Shown: positions 8,507 through 17,891 of the stretch, piece by piece
Layout of the letters: each line of letters begins with the position of its first letter
How positions within the stretch are numbered: position 1 is the stretch's first letter
Assembly: GCF_008362905.1 (NCBI RefSeq)
Contig: NZ_VFJB01000006.1
Location: 62,001-126,000, forward strand
Direction of reading: 5' to 3'
Source of the DNA: Deferribacter autotrophicus
Lineage (GTDB): Bacteria > Chrysiogenota > Deferribacteres > Deferribacterales > Deferribacteraceae
DNA length: 64,000 nt
Notes under the pieces: generated by a model
What the model saw: the letters and a program-made list of their open reading frames with translations, nothing else
Told to the model about the DNA's origin: nothing
Databases searched by the model: none
Program-made: the position numbers and the translations under genes

Positions 8507-9298
8507 CTAAATGTTCGTTTCTTTCAATGTTTTTTTGGATAAACCTGAAGCTACGATTTTTTCTTTTCTATTAATCATTTGAATAATTTTCAGTTTTTCT
8601 TCATGATTAAAATGTGTTTTGTATTTACTATAAAATTTTCGTAAGGCAAGTAATCTGTAATATTCTATGTTTTTGACACTATGGCTGAGATGGTCATTTA
8701 AAAAAAATCTTTTTACAATGGTTTTCAGATTTAAAAATCCTATTCGATAAAAGAGGGCAATACGCAGCCAAAGGTCATAATCTTCAGCAATGGGCAGTGA
8801 TTCGTTGAAAATACCAGATTTATAAAAAACTTCTTTTTTTGCTATAAAACTTGAAGGGCTGATTCTACAATGGTCAAGTATTTTTGTTAAAATTTTGCCA
8901 CCAAACTTTTTATGTTTTTCACCCTGATTGATAAACACTCCCTTCTTATACCAGAATTCATCCGTATGACATACTTCAAAACCGTTTTGTGTCATGAAAC
9001 TTATTTGTTTTTCGAGTTTAAACGGAAGCCAAATGTCATCTGAGTCCAAAAAAGCAATATACTCACCTTTTGAAAGTCTTATACCTTCATTTCTTGCAGC
9101 ACTTACACCTCTGTTCTTTTCAAACCGGATATATTTGATCAAATTTAAATATGGCTTTAAAGCTGTGGCAATATCTGTGGTGGAACCGTCATCCACTATG
9201 ATTATTTCAAAATTTTTAAATGTTTGACAAAGTACCGATTCTATTGCATCTTTCAAGACAGTAATGCGATTGTGTACTGGAATAATTACGGATACCAT
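8507..9298 (-). CDS. family 2 glycosyltransferase
   Basis: A 263-aa GT-A fold glycosyltransferase. The N-terminus VSVIIPVHNR, the nucleotide-sugar site IIIVDDGSTTD and the metal-binding DSDD motif (YIAFLDSDDIW) are clear, and the acceptor region contains EDYDLWLR. There is no membrane segment, so it acts at the cytoplasmic face, probably in surface polysaccharide or LPS core synthesis. Donor and acceptor cannot be inferred. It is followed directly by the MltD-like gene. Confidence 0.92.
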   Translation of the reverse strand: MVSVIIPVHNRITVLKDAIESVLCQTFKNFEIIIVDDGSTTDIATALKPYLNLIKYIRFEKNRGVSAARNEGIRLSKGEYIAFLDSDDIWLPFKLEKQISFMTQNGFEVCHTDEFWYKKGVFINQGEKHKKFGGKILTKILDHCRISPSSFIAKKEVFYKSGIFNESLPIAEDYDLWLRIALFYRIGFLNLKTIVKRFFLNDHLSHSVKNIEYYRLLALRKFYSKYKTHFNHEEKLKIIQMINRKEKIVASGLSKKTLKETNI

Positions 9299-9335
9299 TG
9301 TTAAGCCAACTTCAAATGTACTTCGGAAAAATAAA

Positions 9336-9791
9336 TTAATCTACATTCCTGACTTTATCCATAATTGTGGAAAAGACGAGAATTGTATTGGTCTGCCTGA
9401 CACCTGTGATATTTCGGATTTTTTTTATCAATTGTGATAGTGTTTCGGTATTTTTTGTAACAACTTTCAAAATCATTGTAAAATCGCCAGTTACATGATG
9501 GCATTCTATGATATCTTCATCAAAATTTGTAAGTGTTTTTTCAAAGTCTTCAATATGTTGAGCATTATCGATGGAGATACCGATAAAAGCTAATATATCA
9601 TAACCCAATTTTTTATAATCAATTTTCGCTGTGTATTGCTTAATAATACCTTCTTTTTCAAGCTTTTTTATTCTCTCTATAACTGAAGGAGGTTTCATTC
9701 CAACCGCTTTCGATATATCTGCATAGGAAGTTCTTCCGTCTTTAACGAGAATATTTATTATCTGCTTGTCAACCTCATCTATATATTTCAT
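9336..9791 (-). CDS. Lrp/AsnC family transcriptional regulator
   Basis: A 151-aa regulator with an N-terminal AsnC-type winged helix-turn-helix (DEVDKQIINILVKDGR, then ADISKAVGMKPPSVIERIKKL) and a C-terminal RAM/ACT-like effector-binding domain. I place the start at the ATG at 9791 because GGAGG lies at ideal spacing before it; a longer frame from a GTG at 9803 would put that ribosome site inside the coding region. The start follows the nth stop by 2 bp, so translation is probably coupled. The effector (likely an amino acid) is unknown. Confidence 0.9.
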   Translation of the reverse strand: MKYIDEVDKQIINILVKDGRTSYADISKAVGMKPPSVIERIKKLEKEGIIKQYTAKIDYKKLGYDILAFIGISIDNAQHIEDFEKTLTNFDEDIIECHHVTGDFTMILKVVTKNTETLSQLIKKIRNITGVRQTNTILVFSTIMDKVRNVD

Positions 9792-9793
9792 CC

Positions 9794-10456
9794 TTACCTC
9801 CACTTTTCTACGGATATTCTATCACACAATTTGTATAATTTGCAAGTTGAACACTTTGGAGAAATAGGTGTACATATTTTTTGTCCGAAACTTACCAGCA
9901 TTTCATTCCATTTCTTCCAGTAGCTTTTTGGTAAGATTTTACGTAATTCCATCTCTGTTTTTTCTGGAGTTTTTGTTTTGACCACACCAAGTCTATTACA
10001 AATTCTGTGTACATGGGTATCAACACAGATACCATCTTTGTTAAAGCCTTCTACAATGACAAGATTGGCAGTTTTTCTTCCAACACCTTTTAACTTTAAA
10101 AGTTCTTCTATGGTATCAGGTACATGACCACCGTATTTATTTACTATTGTTTTTGAAATTTCTTTTAAAGTTTTCGCCTTTTTTTTGTAAAATCCTGCCG
10201 GATAAATTAGTTTTGCAATTTCGTCTTCTTCAAGTTCGGATAATTTTTGCGGAGAATCTGCAACAGAAAAGAGTCTTTTAGATGCAGCAATAGTAACTTC
10301 ATCTTTGGTTCTCAATGAAATGAGACAGCTAATCAATACTTTGAAAGGATCTTTTTTGGACTCTTTAGATATTTTGGTTACTGATGGTTCTGATAAAGTT
10401 TTGTAAACATCTTCAAGTGTATGATAAATGTTATCTATTTTATTAGTAGTTTTCAA
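9794..10456 (-). CDS. nth: endonuclease III
   Basis: A bifunctional DNA glycosylase/AP lyase for oxidized pyrimidines. The helix-hairpin-helix [12 protein letters not shown] carries the catalytic Lys, and [13 protein letters not shown] carries the catalytic Asp. The [4Fe-4S] motif C-x6-C-x2-C-x5-C is complete near the C-terminus ([17 protein letters not shown]). The length of 220 aa is normal. It overlaps the upstream small gene by 14 bp and is coupled to the Lrp-type regulator downstream. Confidence 0.96.
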   Translation of the reverse strand: MKTTNKIDNIYHTLEDVYKTLSEPSVTKISKESKKDPFKVLISCLISLRTKDEVTIAASKRLFSVADSPQKLSELEEDEIAKLIYPAGFYKKKAKTLKEISKTIVNKYGGHVPDTIEELLKLKGVGRKTANLVIVEGFNKDGICVDTHVHRICNRLGVVKTKTPEKTEMELRKILPKSYWKKWNEMLVSFGQKICTPISPKCSTCKLYKLCDRISVEKWR

Positions 10457-10691
10457 TGAATTCTCTCAGTTTTGGTTTTATATGGATATTATTCAAATCA
10501 AGTTTTCTTAAAGATCTTACAAGAACGGATATTTTATATTCAGGAGTAGCTTTTTTATCTATGATGATATAATATTTATCTTCCACTCTGCAAAGACCAC
10601 CCTTTGCCTTTGTAGCTTCATAACGTACGGAAATATTTAGTCTTTGGGCAATTTCTTCCAGTTCTTTTATTAATTTACGTTTATCTTTCAT
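10443..10691 (-). CDS. conserved small protein of unknown function
   Basis: An 82-aa basic protein I do not recognise. It starts with a lysine-rich helix, followed by a beta-rich centre ([17 protein letters not shown]) and a C-terminal helix. No membrane segment or metal motif beyond a single cysteine is visible. The 14-bp overlap with nth suggests co-expression. A region of about 45 bp with no identifiable signal separates it from rsmB. It has the look of a real coding frame because of codon use like its neighbours and its tight coupling. Confidence 0.7.
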   Translation of the reverse strand: MKDKRKLIKELEEIAQRLNISVRYEATKAKGGLCRVEDKYYIIIDKKATPEYKISVLVRSLRKLDLNNIHIKPKLREFIENY

Positions 10692-10735
10692 ATTTTGACT
10701 TTTACAAATCTTTTATAAAATTTCAACAAGATTCT

Positions 10736-11884
10736 TCAGTATGTCAGGATAGCAGCAAAAAATCCATCCCCTTCAGATTTGTGAGGTAATGGGTAGAAAC
10801 AGTTATCTTTTATAAATTTTTTATCTATTTCAGGTGTGACAAGTTTTAGATTATTATTTTTCTTTAAGAGCCAATGGATATTTTCGAACCCTTCTTCAGG
10901 CTCAAGGGAACAGACGCTATAGATTAAATGCCCACCTTTTTTTAAGTGTGTTAATCCTTTTTCAAGAAACTTTTTCTGGTATTTTGACATCCTGTTAATA
11001 TCTTTATCATTTTTTAGCCATAAGACTTCCGGATGTTTTCTAATGGTTCCAAGGGCTGTGCATGGAGCATCAAGCAGTATCAGATCGTACTGGATATTAT
11101 CTGTAAAGTGCAGAAAGTCGGCATTAATTGCTTCAACATTATTGCACTTATATTTTTTTAGATTTTGCATTAAAACCTTTACTCTATCAGGATTTTTTTC
11201 AACAGCTTTTATCCTGGCATTCGGATAAAGTTTGGAAAGCAGAATGGTTTTCCCACCAGGTGCCGCGCAGCAATCTAGGATATTTGATACATTCTGGAAT
11301 TTTTTTAGTAAAGGGATCGTATAAGAATTGATATCCATAGGATAATAAATGCTGTTATTAAACCCTTCTTCATATTCTTTTATGGATAAGTCATTGGTTG
11401 AAACAAGATAATATTTCGGGACTTTGTGAAAGGATTGTAAAAAACTTTCAAATTCATTTTCATCCTTAAATTCTTTTTGCCACCTATCAAAAAAGTAGTG
11501 GGGAAAATCGTAATAAATGTGGTATTCTTTTAAAAGATTCGTTTTGTTTTTCACAATATTTCTTAATACTGCATTAACGAGAGGTTTTTGTTTTTTGGGG
11601 GTTAAAGCCACCGATTCATTTACAGCTGCATAATCAGGGATGTCATCTAAAAAGAGGATTTGTGCCGCTCCCAATGTGAGAGAAGCCATTGATTCAACAG
11701 GGGTATCCTTTTTGAGATATTTTGTCAAAACGTATTGAATGAATCCGAAATGTCTAAAGATTTCAAAATAAATTTTTCTATAAAATTTCCTATATGGGGT
11801 GTCTGTGAAGAAATCTTCTTTTATCTGGCCGTTAAAAAAATGAAGGAGGAGGTTGTAAAGCCTCCTCCTAATGTTATCTGCCAT
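10736..11884 (-). CDS. rsmB: 16S rRNA m5C methyltransferase, RsmB/Sun family
   Basis: A 382-aa enzyme with an N-terminal NusB-like RNA-binding domain (residues ~1-140, with NESVALTPKKQKPLVNAVLRNI) and a C-terminal Rossmann methyltransferase. The SAM site is DCCAAPGGKT, and the catalytic motifs are LDAPCTALGTIRKHPEVLW and YSVCSLEPEEG, with the nucleophile Cys in the latter. The family methylates C967 of 16S rRNA. It lies downstream of htpX, separated by the palindromic repeat at 11906-11988. Confidence 0.93.
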   Translation of the reverse strand: MADNIRRRLYNLLLHFFNGQIKEDFFTDTPYRKFYRKIYFEIFRHFGFIQYVLTKYLKKDTPVESMASLTLGAAQILFLDDIPDYAAVNESVALTPKKQKPLVNAVLRNIVKNKTNLLKEYHIYYDFPHYFFDRWQKEFKDENEFESFLQSFHKVPKYYLVSTNDLSIKEYEEGFNNSIYYPMDINSYTIPLLKKFQNVSNILDCCAAPGGKTILLSKLYPNARIKAVEKNPDRVKVLMQNLKKYKCNNVEAINADFLHFTDNIQYDLILLDAPCTALGTIRKHPEVLWLKNDKDINRMSKYQKKFLEKGLTHLKKGGHLIYSVCSLEPEEGFENIHWLLKKNNNLKLVTPEIDKKFIKDNCFYPLPHKSEGDGFFAAILTY

Positions 11885-11905
11885 TATAAGGTACCCTTTT
11901 TCGCA

Positions 11906-11988
11906 GTAGTGGAAGTAAGGGTTGTAAGGTAAAAGGAGAAATAGAGAAATATATCCTCACTACCTCTAAAACCTCTACAACCCTTATT
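11906..11988. repeat. palindromic nonamer-repeat element, copy A (short form)
   Basis: Fills the htpX-rsmB gap. The 11-bp sequence TAAGGGTTGTA at 11916-11926 is exactly inverted at 11976-11986. Reading outward, both arms continue as about 9-bp units of the type TAAGGGTTG / TAGAGGTTT / TAGAGGTAG. The central ~27 bp is A-rich and lacks the GTTCAAT core found in copies B and C. On the minus strand it could form a hairpin between the two genes and may act as a processing or termination site. Confidence 0.7.
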
Positions 11989-12846
11989 TTATCCGCCATA
12001 TGCTAATTTTCTAAGTCTCTTAATTCTCTCCTCTATTGGGGGATGGGTGGAAAATAATGATAATATATCCCTGCCTCGCAATGGATTCATAATGAACATA
12101 TGGGCTGTGGCAGGGTTTGCATTCATTGGTGCAGCTTGCACACCATAAGCTATTTTCTCAAGTGCACTTGCCAATGCTAAAGGTTTTCCCGAAAGCTTAG
12201 CTCCACGTTCATCAGCAAGGTATTCCCTAGATCTTGAAATGGCCATCTGAATTAAGATGGCTGCAATGGGAGCTATTAGCATGGCAATCAAAGCTCCAAT
12301 GGCACCGCCAGGATTTTCATCGTCATCCGATCTGAAACCTCCGAAAATAAATGCCCATCTTGCCCAATCGGCAAGCATCATTACTGCACCAGCCACTGAT
12401 GCGGCAATTGTGGAGATAAGAATATCTCTACCGTAAATATGGGCTAATTCATGCCCCAATACCCCTTCCAATTCATCTTCGTTTAATAAATGTAGAATCC
12501 CTGTGGTTACTGCCACTGCTGCATGGCTGGGGTTTCTACCTGTAGCAAAAGCGTTAGGAGTGGGAGTATCAATTATGTAGATTTTAGGCATTGGCATTCC
12601 GGCTTTCTGAGTGAGTCTTCTTACAATTGAATAAAGCATTGGAGCTTCCGCTTCGCTTACTTCTTTAGCTCTGTACATTGCCAGTACAATTTTATCACTG
12701 AACCAATATGAGATAAAATTCATTCCAAGAGCAAATATAAATGCTATCATCATTCCTGTTCTACCACCTAATAATCCCCCGATAAATATGAAAAGGAGAG
12801 TTAACAACCCAAGCAGAAAGGCTGTTTTTAAAGTGTTTAAATTCAT
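11989..12846 (-). CDS. htpX: M48 family membrane metalloprotease HtpX
   Basis: An inner-membrane zinc protease for quality control of membrane proteins. Two N-terminal transmembrane helices are followed by the zinc motif HELAH (residues 132-136), then two more hydrophobic segments, and EYLADERGA supplies the third ligand Glu. The C-terminus has the typical [14 protein letters not shown]. The length of 285 aa is normal. It is followed by the copy A repeat and rsmB. Confidence 0.96.
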   Translation of the reverse strand: MNLNTLKTAFLLGLLTLLFIFIGGLLGGRTGMMIAFIFALGMNFISYWFSDKIVLAMYRAKEVSEAEAPMLYSIVRRLTQKAGMPMPKIYIIDTPTPNAFATGRNPSHAAVAVTTGILHLLNEDELEGVLGHELAHIYGRDILISTIAASVAGAVMMLADWARWAFIFGGFRSDDDENPGGAIGALIAMLIAPIAAILIQMAISRSREYLADERGAKLSGKPLALASALEKIAYGVQAAPMNANPATAHMFIMNPLRGRDILSLFSTHPPIEERIKRLRKLAYGG

Positions 12847-12915
12847 ACAGTTAAACCTCCATTAGTTGTTTTTATTATAATTTCTATGAAACGGATAATT
12901 TTTCAAGGGGTTAGT

Positions 12916-13848
12916 TCAAATTTTTGGTTCGAACCTATCACCTTCTTTGATTGAAAATCCTGCGAGAAAAGAAGCTACAGGCATTCTTTTCTTCCCTTCG
13001 AATTGAATCTCTTTAACAATCAGTGAACCTTCTATACATTTGACTTTAAAATCTTTCTTTGTGACATCAAATATAGTGCCTGGTGACAATTCTTTTTTGT
13101 CTTTTGTAACATCCGCTTTAAAAAATTTTACCAACTTTCCATTGTAGTAGGTAAATGCCGTAGGCCAGGGTTGTAATCCTCTGATTTTTCTTTCGATTAC
13201 TTCTGCTGATTCATTGAAATTTATCAATCCGTCCTCTTTTTTTAATATGGGTGCATAGGTTGCTGCAGAATCATCCTGCTTTTTTGGAGTAATATAATCA
13301 AAATTTTTAATTGTTTCTATAAGTAAATTTGCACCGCTTTCAGACAATTCTTTTGAAAGTTCTACGGCATCCTTTCTATCAATACTGGTTTCATCCATCA
13401 AAAGAATATCACCGGTATCAAGTCCTACATCCATTAGCATGGTGGTAACACCTGTTTTTCCTTCTCCATTTATGATTGCCCAGTTAACAGGAGCTGCACC
13501 TCTATATTTTGGTAAAAGGGAAAAGTGAACATTTATGGGAGCTTTACCCGGAATGTTTAAAATTTTAGCAGGTAAAATTTTGCCGTAAGCTACCACCACT
13601 AAAAAATCTGGATTTTTCTCAGCAATTTTATAATACGCTTCATCATTGTTTTTTAATTTTTCAGGTTGATAGACTTCTATACCGTGTTTTAGTGCAAACT
13701 CTTTTGTGGGAGGAGGTTGAAGTTTTTTTCCTCTTCCTTTAGGTTTATCCGGTTGGCAAACCACAAGATTTACATTGAATCCCATTTCTACAAGTTTTGA
13801 AAGGGTGGGTACTGCTATTTCAGGTGTTCCCATAAAAACAATGTTCAT
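12916..13848 (-). CDS. fmt: methionyl-tRNA formyltransferase
   Basis: Formylates initiator Met-tRNA using 10-formyl-THF. The N-terminal MGTPEIAVPTL, the SLLPKYRGAAPVNWAIINGE motif (formyl-transferase signature with catalytic Asn/His context) and DTGDILL are present, followed by the C-terminal OB-like domain with LQPWPTAFT. The 310-aa length is standard. It follows dapL with a ~50-bp gap containing a small hairpin. Confidence 0.96.
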   Translation of the reverse strand: MNIVFMGTPEIAVPTLSKLVEMGFNVNLVVCQPDKPKGRGKKLQPPPTKEFALKHGIEVYQPEKLKNNDEAYYKIAEKNPDFLVVVAYGKILPAKILNIPGKAPINVHFSLLPKYRGAAPVNWAIINGEGKTGVTTMLMDVGLDTGDILLMDETSIDRKDAVELSKELSESGANLLIETIKNFDYITPKKQDDSAATYAPILKKEDGLINFNESAEVIERKIRGLQPWPTAFTYYNGKLVKFFKADVTKDKKELSPGTIFDVTKKDFKVKCIEGSLIVKEIQFEGKKRMPVASFLAGFSIKEGDRFEPKI

Positions 13849-13880
13849 AATATTTCTCCATTTTAGATTCGAAGAAGAGA

Positions 13881-13899
13881 AGAGCCTTTAACAGGCTCT
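13881..13899 (-). terminator. weak hairpin at the dapL-fmt junction
   Basis: A 7-bp stem (AGAGCCT/AGGCTCT) with a 5-nt loop that overlaps the dapL stop codon. On the transcribed minus strand it is followed by TTCTCTTC rather than a solid T-run, so it would be at best a leaky attenuator or an mRNA-stability stem. Confidence 0.35.
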
Positions 13900-15127
13900 A
13901 GAAAATGTATTCTTCTTCAGATAACCTTTTTGCTACCTCATCAATTATTCTTTTTTCATCATCAAGATCTTTTGCTTCAAAGGTTACAGTAAATCTGAGA
14001 TAATGTCCAGCATCATCCCATGGAACAGAAGAAATGAGTTTTTCTCTTATCAGGTAATCGCAAAATTCCTCTGCACTTTTGAATTCTCTGCCACTTTTTG
14101 TTCCTTTTGGTATTTCAAAATAAAGATAGAATGTTCCTTTAGGTTCATTGACGTAAAAACCTAGGTCTTTTAAAACTTTTGCCAAAGCTTGTAGTCTTCT
14201 TTGGTATTTTTCTCTAACGTTATCTATCAATTCAGGATGTTGTAAAGCATAGGTTGCTGCCTTTTGTATTGGAATAAATTGTCCAGAATCGTTATTGTCT
14301 TTTACAGTGGCGAAAGCCTGCACGAGAAGTTCGTTACCACATACGAAGGCCATTCTCCAACCAGTCATATTAAACGATTTTGATAATGAATGAATCTCTA
14401 CACCTACTTCCTTTGCACCTTCAATCTCTAAAAAGGATGGTTGTCTTTCGCCATAAGTAAGCTCAATGTATGCAGCATCATGGATTACTGCTATATTGTT
14501 TTCTTTTGCAAATTTTACAACTTTTTCGAAAAACTCTTTTGGTGCAAGAACCCCTGTAGGGTTGTTTGGATAGTTTAAATACAGGATTTTTGCCCTTTTT
14601 CTTACATCTTCAGGGATAGAATCTAGATCAGGTAAAAAGTTGTTTTCCTTTGTTAAAGGCAAATTGAAAACATCTCCACCAAGGTATTTTGTGATTGTTC
14701 CTGTAACAGGATATCCAGGTACTGTCATCAAAGCAATATCACCAGGATTGATTAGACAAAATGGAAGCATTGCAAGGGCTGGTTTTGAACCAATTGCATG
14801 ATTTACTTCTTTAACAGGATCTATATCGACACCAAATCTTTTTTTCATATATTCTGCTGCAGCATCTTTAAATTCTTGAATTCCATTGTCTGCATAGAAT
14901 CTATTTTCTTTTTTTTCAGCTTCGATTTGCAAAACTTTTACGATACTCATGTCTGCCATGTCATCAGGTTCACCCACTCCAAGATCTATAAGTTCTTTTC
15001 CAGGATTTGCCTCTAAAGCAGCCCTTTTTGCTCTTTTTATTTTCTCAAATTTGTAGATTTTGGTGTCTTTGCCAAACATTTTACCGCCTAAACGTTCAGC
15101 AATAACATTTTCCATAAAATCTCTCAC
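13898..15127 (-). CDS. dapL: LL-diaminopimelate aminotransferase
   Basis: A fold-type I PLP aminotransferase of 409 aa that converts tetrahydrodipicolinate directly to LL-diaminopimelate for lysine and peptidoglycan. The PLP lysine is K250 in SLSKSFNMTGWRMAF. The N-terminus (LIDLGVGEPDD, YADNGIQEFKDAAAEY) is typical of the DapL group rather than aspartate or alanine aminotransferases. The GTG start is preceded by AAAGGAGG at ideal spacing. No dapC, dapD or dapE is present in the window. A related aminotransferase specificity cannot be fully excluded from sequence alone. Confidence 0.85.
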   Translation of the reverse strand: MRDFMENVIAERLGGKMFGKDTKIYKFEKIKRAKRAALEANPGKELIDLGVGEPDDMADMSIVKVLQIEAEKKENRFYADNGIQEFKDAAAEYMKKRFGVDIDPVKEVNHAIGSKPALAMLPFCLINPGDIALMTVPGYPVTGTITKYLGGDVFNLPLTKENNFLPDLDSIPEDVRKRAKILYLNYPNNPTGVLAPKEFFEKVVKFAKENNIAVIHDAAYIELTYGERQPSFLEIEGAKEVGVEIHSLSKSFNMTGWRMAFVCGNELLVQAFATVKDNNDSGQFIPIQKAATYALQHPELIDNVREKYQRRLQALAKVLKDLGFYVNEPKGTFYLYFEIPKGTKSGREFKSAEEFCDYLIREKLISSVPWDDAGHYLRFTVTFEAKDLDDEKRIIDEVAKRLSEEEYIF

Positions 15128-15143
15128 TACATCCTCCTTTTTA

Positions 15144-16070
15144 TCATTTAATTTGTTTATTATTATCTAAACGGATTTTATTGTTATTGCAAGCATCAAA
15201 TCCCGGACAAGTTTTTTCATCACAAGGATCCATATGAATAGTAACATCTAAATCTTTTATCTCTTTTTTTAAGGTATTTTCAATCAAATCTGCAACTTTG
15301 TGTGCATCTTCCAAAGTAAGGTTTTTGCAAAGAGTGATATGCATATCTAAGAATTTTTTATTACCGGCTTTCCTAGTCCTGATTTTGTGGGTATCTAGAT
15401 GGTATTTATCAAACTGTTTCAAAACATTTAAAATATCGTTTTTTATTTCTTTTGGAAGTTCAGTGTCGAGCAGTTCCATGCTGACTTTTAGGTTTAATTT
15501 TATTGCTGAATAAATTATATAAAATGCTGTAAGGATAGAAATAATAGGGTCAATTATTTGAAAATTAGTGTATTTAATAATCAGTAAAGCTAAAATAACG
15601 CCACCGTTACTTAGTAAATCCACTTTATAATGTAATGCGTCTGCTTCTATAACTGAAGAGTCTGTTTTTTTTGCCATATGATTTAGGTAAATGACTAGAA
15701 AAAATGTAACTATTAATGAGAAAGTCATTATGTAGATACCGGTAGTTAAATCCGTTACGGGGTCTTTGCGGATAATTTTGATAATACTTTTATAAAGTAT
15801 AAAACCACCTGATAAAAGTATAATCAATGATTGGATATAAGTGGCAAGGGATTCAAATTTGGCGTGGCCATAAGGGTGTTTTTCGTCAGGTGGTTCTTCA
15901 GATTTTTTAATTGCAACAAAGTTTATAGCAGATGATATAATATCAAAGATTGAATCAGCTGCAGAAGCAATGATTGCCATTGAATTAACTAATAATCCGA
16001 AAACAATCTTTACTACTGCCAGGATAGAGGCAATGATTATAGATATTTTAGGCGCATTTGCTTTACCCAT
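15144..16070 (-). CDS. cation diffusion facilitator family transporter
   Basis: An inner-membrane divalent metal/proton antiporter of the CDF (FieF/CzcD-like) family. Six hydrophobic segments are visible, with the metal site pattern ADSIFDI in helix II and a second acidic/His helix (EADALHYKVDLLSN). The loop signature HPYGHAKFE is present, followed by a cytoplasmic ferredoxin-like domain. The C-terminus carries extra cysteines (CDEKTCPGFDAC) that might bind metal. Zn or Fe is the likely substrate, but this is not decided. It overlaps the DUF1844 gene by 8 bp. Confidence 0.93.
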   Translation of the reverse strand: MGKANAPKISIIIASILAVVKIVFGLLVNSMAIIASAADSIFDIISSAINFVAIKKSEEPPDEKHPYGHAKFESLATYIQSLIILLSGGFILYKSIIKIIRKDPVTDLTTGIYIMTFSLIVTFFLVIYLNHMAKKTDSSVIEADALHYKVDLLSNGGVILALLIIKYTNFQIIDPIISILTAFYIIYSAIKLNLKVSMELLDTELPKEIKNDILNVLKQFDKYHLDTHKIRTRKAGNKKFLDMHITLCKNLTLEDAHKVADLIENTLKKEIKDLDVTIHMDPCDEKTCPGFDACNNNKIRLDNNKQIK

Positions 16071-16332
16071 CAGTTTTTATCTCTTCCACATAATTTAATT
16101 CTAAATTTGTAATTGTAGTTGTTAGGTGTTTCAATTCTTGTTCACTTAAGTTATTATTTGTCTTTTCTTTTAACATTCTGAGAATGTCAATATTCATTTT
16201 AGCAGCGTTAAGATCTTTTTCCACTTTACCATCGACGGGATTTGTGAGTTTTCCCATAGCTATTAAGGCATTTGTTTCAAATGTTGCGACAAGGGAGATA
16301 AATAATGACTCAAAATATTTTTTTTCATCCAT
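16063..16332 (-). CDS. DUF1844 family protein
   Basis: An 89-aa helical protein matching the DUF1844 pattern: an N-terminal LFISLVATFETNALIAMGKL helix, a NPVDGKVEKDLNAAKMNID segment and a conserved LRMLKEKTNNNLSEQE. No function is established for this family. It overlaps both neighbours by 8 bp, so the DUF2232-DUF1844-CDF set is very likely one translation-coupled unit. Confidence 0.85.
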   Translation of the reverse strand: MDEKKYFESLFISLVATFETNALIAMGKLTNPVDGKVEKDLNAAKMNIDILRMLKEKTNNNLSEQELKHLTTTITNLELNYVEEIKTDG

Positions 16333-17194
16333 TTTGTCCTCCCTTATTCAATTTTCTAAAATCTATCCAGGTATCAAAGAGTCCAAAAATACTCAAAATT
16401 ATAGTAAGAGGTGGTTCTACTAAAATAAAAAAGTAGATTACATATTTAAAAATTATAGGTACTTTGATTTTTTTCAACCAGAACTCGAGAATTTCAATTC
16501 CTTGCACAAAAAACAGTGTAAAGAAGATGATTAACGTGTTGTACGATATAATTTTTGTAATAATGTAATTGGCTAAAATTAAAAAACCACCTACCACTAA
16601 TACGGGTATCAGCTGAAATGGCACCTGAAAAGGCTGTACTGGGATTTTTTGAAATTTGTAAAAAAATCTTTTATTAATATATGTTGTAAAAGCAATGTAG
16701 CTGTAAGAGAGTGATGGCATTAGATATATAAAAAGAGCTGCGATGTAAGTTTTATTCTTTTCGATTTTTTCAATATAAAATAGTTTTTCTGTTGTAGCAC
16801 TATTTCTTAAAAGTTCAAGATAGTTTGAAAGGTTAAATTCTAAGTTTTTTATTAATGCTGTTTTTATTTCTGGCAACAAAATTAAAACGATGATAGAGGC
16901 CAGTAAAGCGGGTAAACCTGATAATAATTCAGCTTTTTCTTTTCTTGTTAATATGATGAAGGATGGAATAACTACCATGAAAATATAATAAACTGTGACT
17001 ATTTTGAAAATAGCAGCGTGAATAATGACTGCAATCAAAAGCTCGAAAGGAAATCTTTTTAAAGAATTTAAGTAAAAGAGTAAAAATAGGGGCGAAATTA
17101 GCCCAAAGAAAAACCCAAAATATGGGTTATATGCGTTGAAAGTAAATAATATTATACTTGCTAAAAGTTGAATTATTGGTATGGGATTCACCAT
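16325..17194 (-). CDS. DUF2232 family multi-pass membrane protein (YybS-like)
   Basis: A 289-aa protein with about eight predicted transmembrane segments. It resembles DUF2232/YybS proteins, which in many bacteria lie beside rpsR and rplI; here it directly follows rpsR. The family's function is unknown, and its fold recalls transporter S components. No Shine-Dalgarno is visible before the ATG, which follows the T-run of the rpsR terminator closely, so the start is uncertain. No rplI is found in the usual place. Confidence 0.75.
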   Translation of the reverse strand: MVNPIPIIQLLASIILFTFNAYNPYFGFFFGLISPLFLLFYLNSLKRFPFELLIAVIIHAAIFKIVTVYYIFMVVIPSFIILTRKEKAELLSGLPALLASIIVLILLPEIKTALIKNLEFNLSNYLELLRNSATTEKLFYIEKIEKNKTYIAALFIYLMPSLSYSYIAFTTYINKRFFYKFQKIPVQPFQVPFQLIPVLVVGGFLILANYIITKIISYNTLIIFFTLFFVQGIEILEFWLKKIKVPIIFKYVIYFFILVEPPLTIILSIFGLFDTWIDFRKLNKGGQNG

Positions 17195-17199
17195 AGATA

Positions 17200-17224
17200 A
17201 AAAAAGGGGAAGGGATTCCCCTTA
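17200..17224 (-). terminator. rho-independent terminator after rpsR
   Basis: On the minus strand the stem AGGGGAA / TTCCCCT with a short TCCC loop is followed by seven T residues. It lies a few bases past the rpsR stop and should end or attenuate the rpsF-ssb-rpsR transcript ahead of the DUF2232 gene. Confidence 0.85.
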
Positions 17225-17226
17225 TA

Positions 17227-17457
17227 TTATTTATTTAATGTAAAAGGTAATAATGCCATAATACGAGCAGTCTTTATGGCGTCAGCTAATCTTCTTTGAT
17301 GTTTAGCACAGGTTCCAGTTAATCTTCTTGGCATGATTTTACCACGTTCTGTGATGAATTGTTTTAAAAGATTTGCATCTTTATAATCAATATCAATATT
17401 TTCTGAACAGAATTTACAAACTTTTTGTCTTTGAAATCTTCTTCTAACTATTGCCAT
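17227..17457 (-). CDS. rpsR: 30S ribosomal protein S18
   Basis: A 76-aa basic protein that binds S6 and 16S rRNA. The family signature [19 protein letters not shown] is followed by [19 protein letters not shown] and a final ARIMALLPF. An N-terminal [10 protein letters not shown] CxxC, with the Cys in TGTCAKH, could give a zinc-binding (C+) form. Third gene in rpsF-ssb-rpsR, with AGGAGG before the ATG. Confidence 0.98.
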   Translation of the reverse strand: MAIVRRRFQRQKVCKFCSENIDIDYKDANLLKQFITERGKIMPRRLTGTCAKHQRRLADAIKTARIMALLPFTLNK

Positions 17458-17485
17458 CTATAAACCTCCTAACAGTATACTTAAT

Positions 17486-17890
17486 TTAAAATGGTATGTC
17501 ATCTTCATCAAAGCTGTCTTCAGCAACATCATCAAGCAGGTCTGATGCATCAGCAGACTTTTCCTTTTTCCACACAAGTTGTATATTTTCAGCTACAACT
17601 TCATGTTTGCTTCTTTTTTGTCCATCCTGTTCCCATGTGCGATATGTAAGGCGCCCTTCCACAAGAACAGAAATCCCCTTGGCAATATATTCTCCAGCAA
17701 ATTCAGCCAACTTTGAAAAGGCTACTATGTCAATAAAACAGGTCTCTTCTCTTGTATCATCACCCTGTCTGTATCTTCTATTTATGGCAAGGCCAAAAGA
17801 TGCAACAGGTGTTCCGCTACCAGGGATATACCTTACCTCAGGATTCCTTGTAACATTGCCAAGAAGGATTACTTTATTGAAAAAACCCAT
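17486..17890 (-). CDS. ssb: single-stranded DNA-binding protein
   Basis: A 134-aa OB-fold protein (FNKVILLGNVTRNPEVRYIPGSG, FIDIVAFSKLAE, VLVEGRLTYRTWEQDG). It ends in the acidic tip DEDDIPF that recruits replication and repair partners. The linker is short. It sits between rpsF and rpsR as in many bacteria, 1 bp after the rpsF stop. Confidence 0.97.
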   Translation of the reverse strand: MGFFNKVILLGNVTRNPEVRYIPGSGTPVASFGLAINRRYRQGDDTREETCFIDIVAFSKLAEFAGEYIAKGISVLVEGRLTYRTWEQDGQKRSKHEVVAENIQLVWKKEKSADASDLLDDVAEDSFDEDDIPF

Positions 17891-17891
17891 T

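Noticed and set aside
11735-11932. Plus-strand frame across the rsmB start and repeat copy A
   Set aside because: Antisense to rsmB, without ribosome site; a shadow frame.
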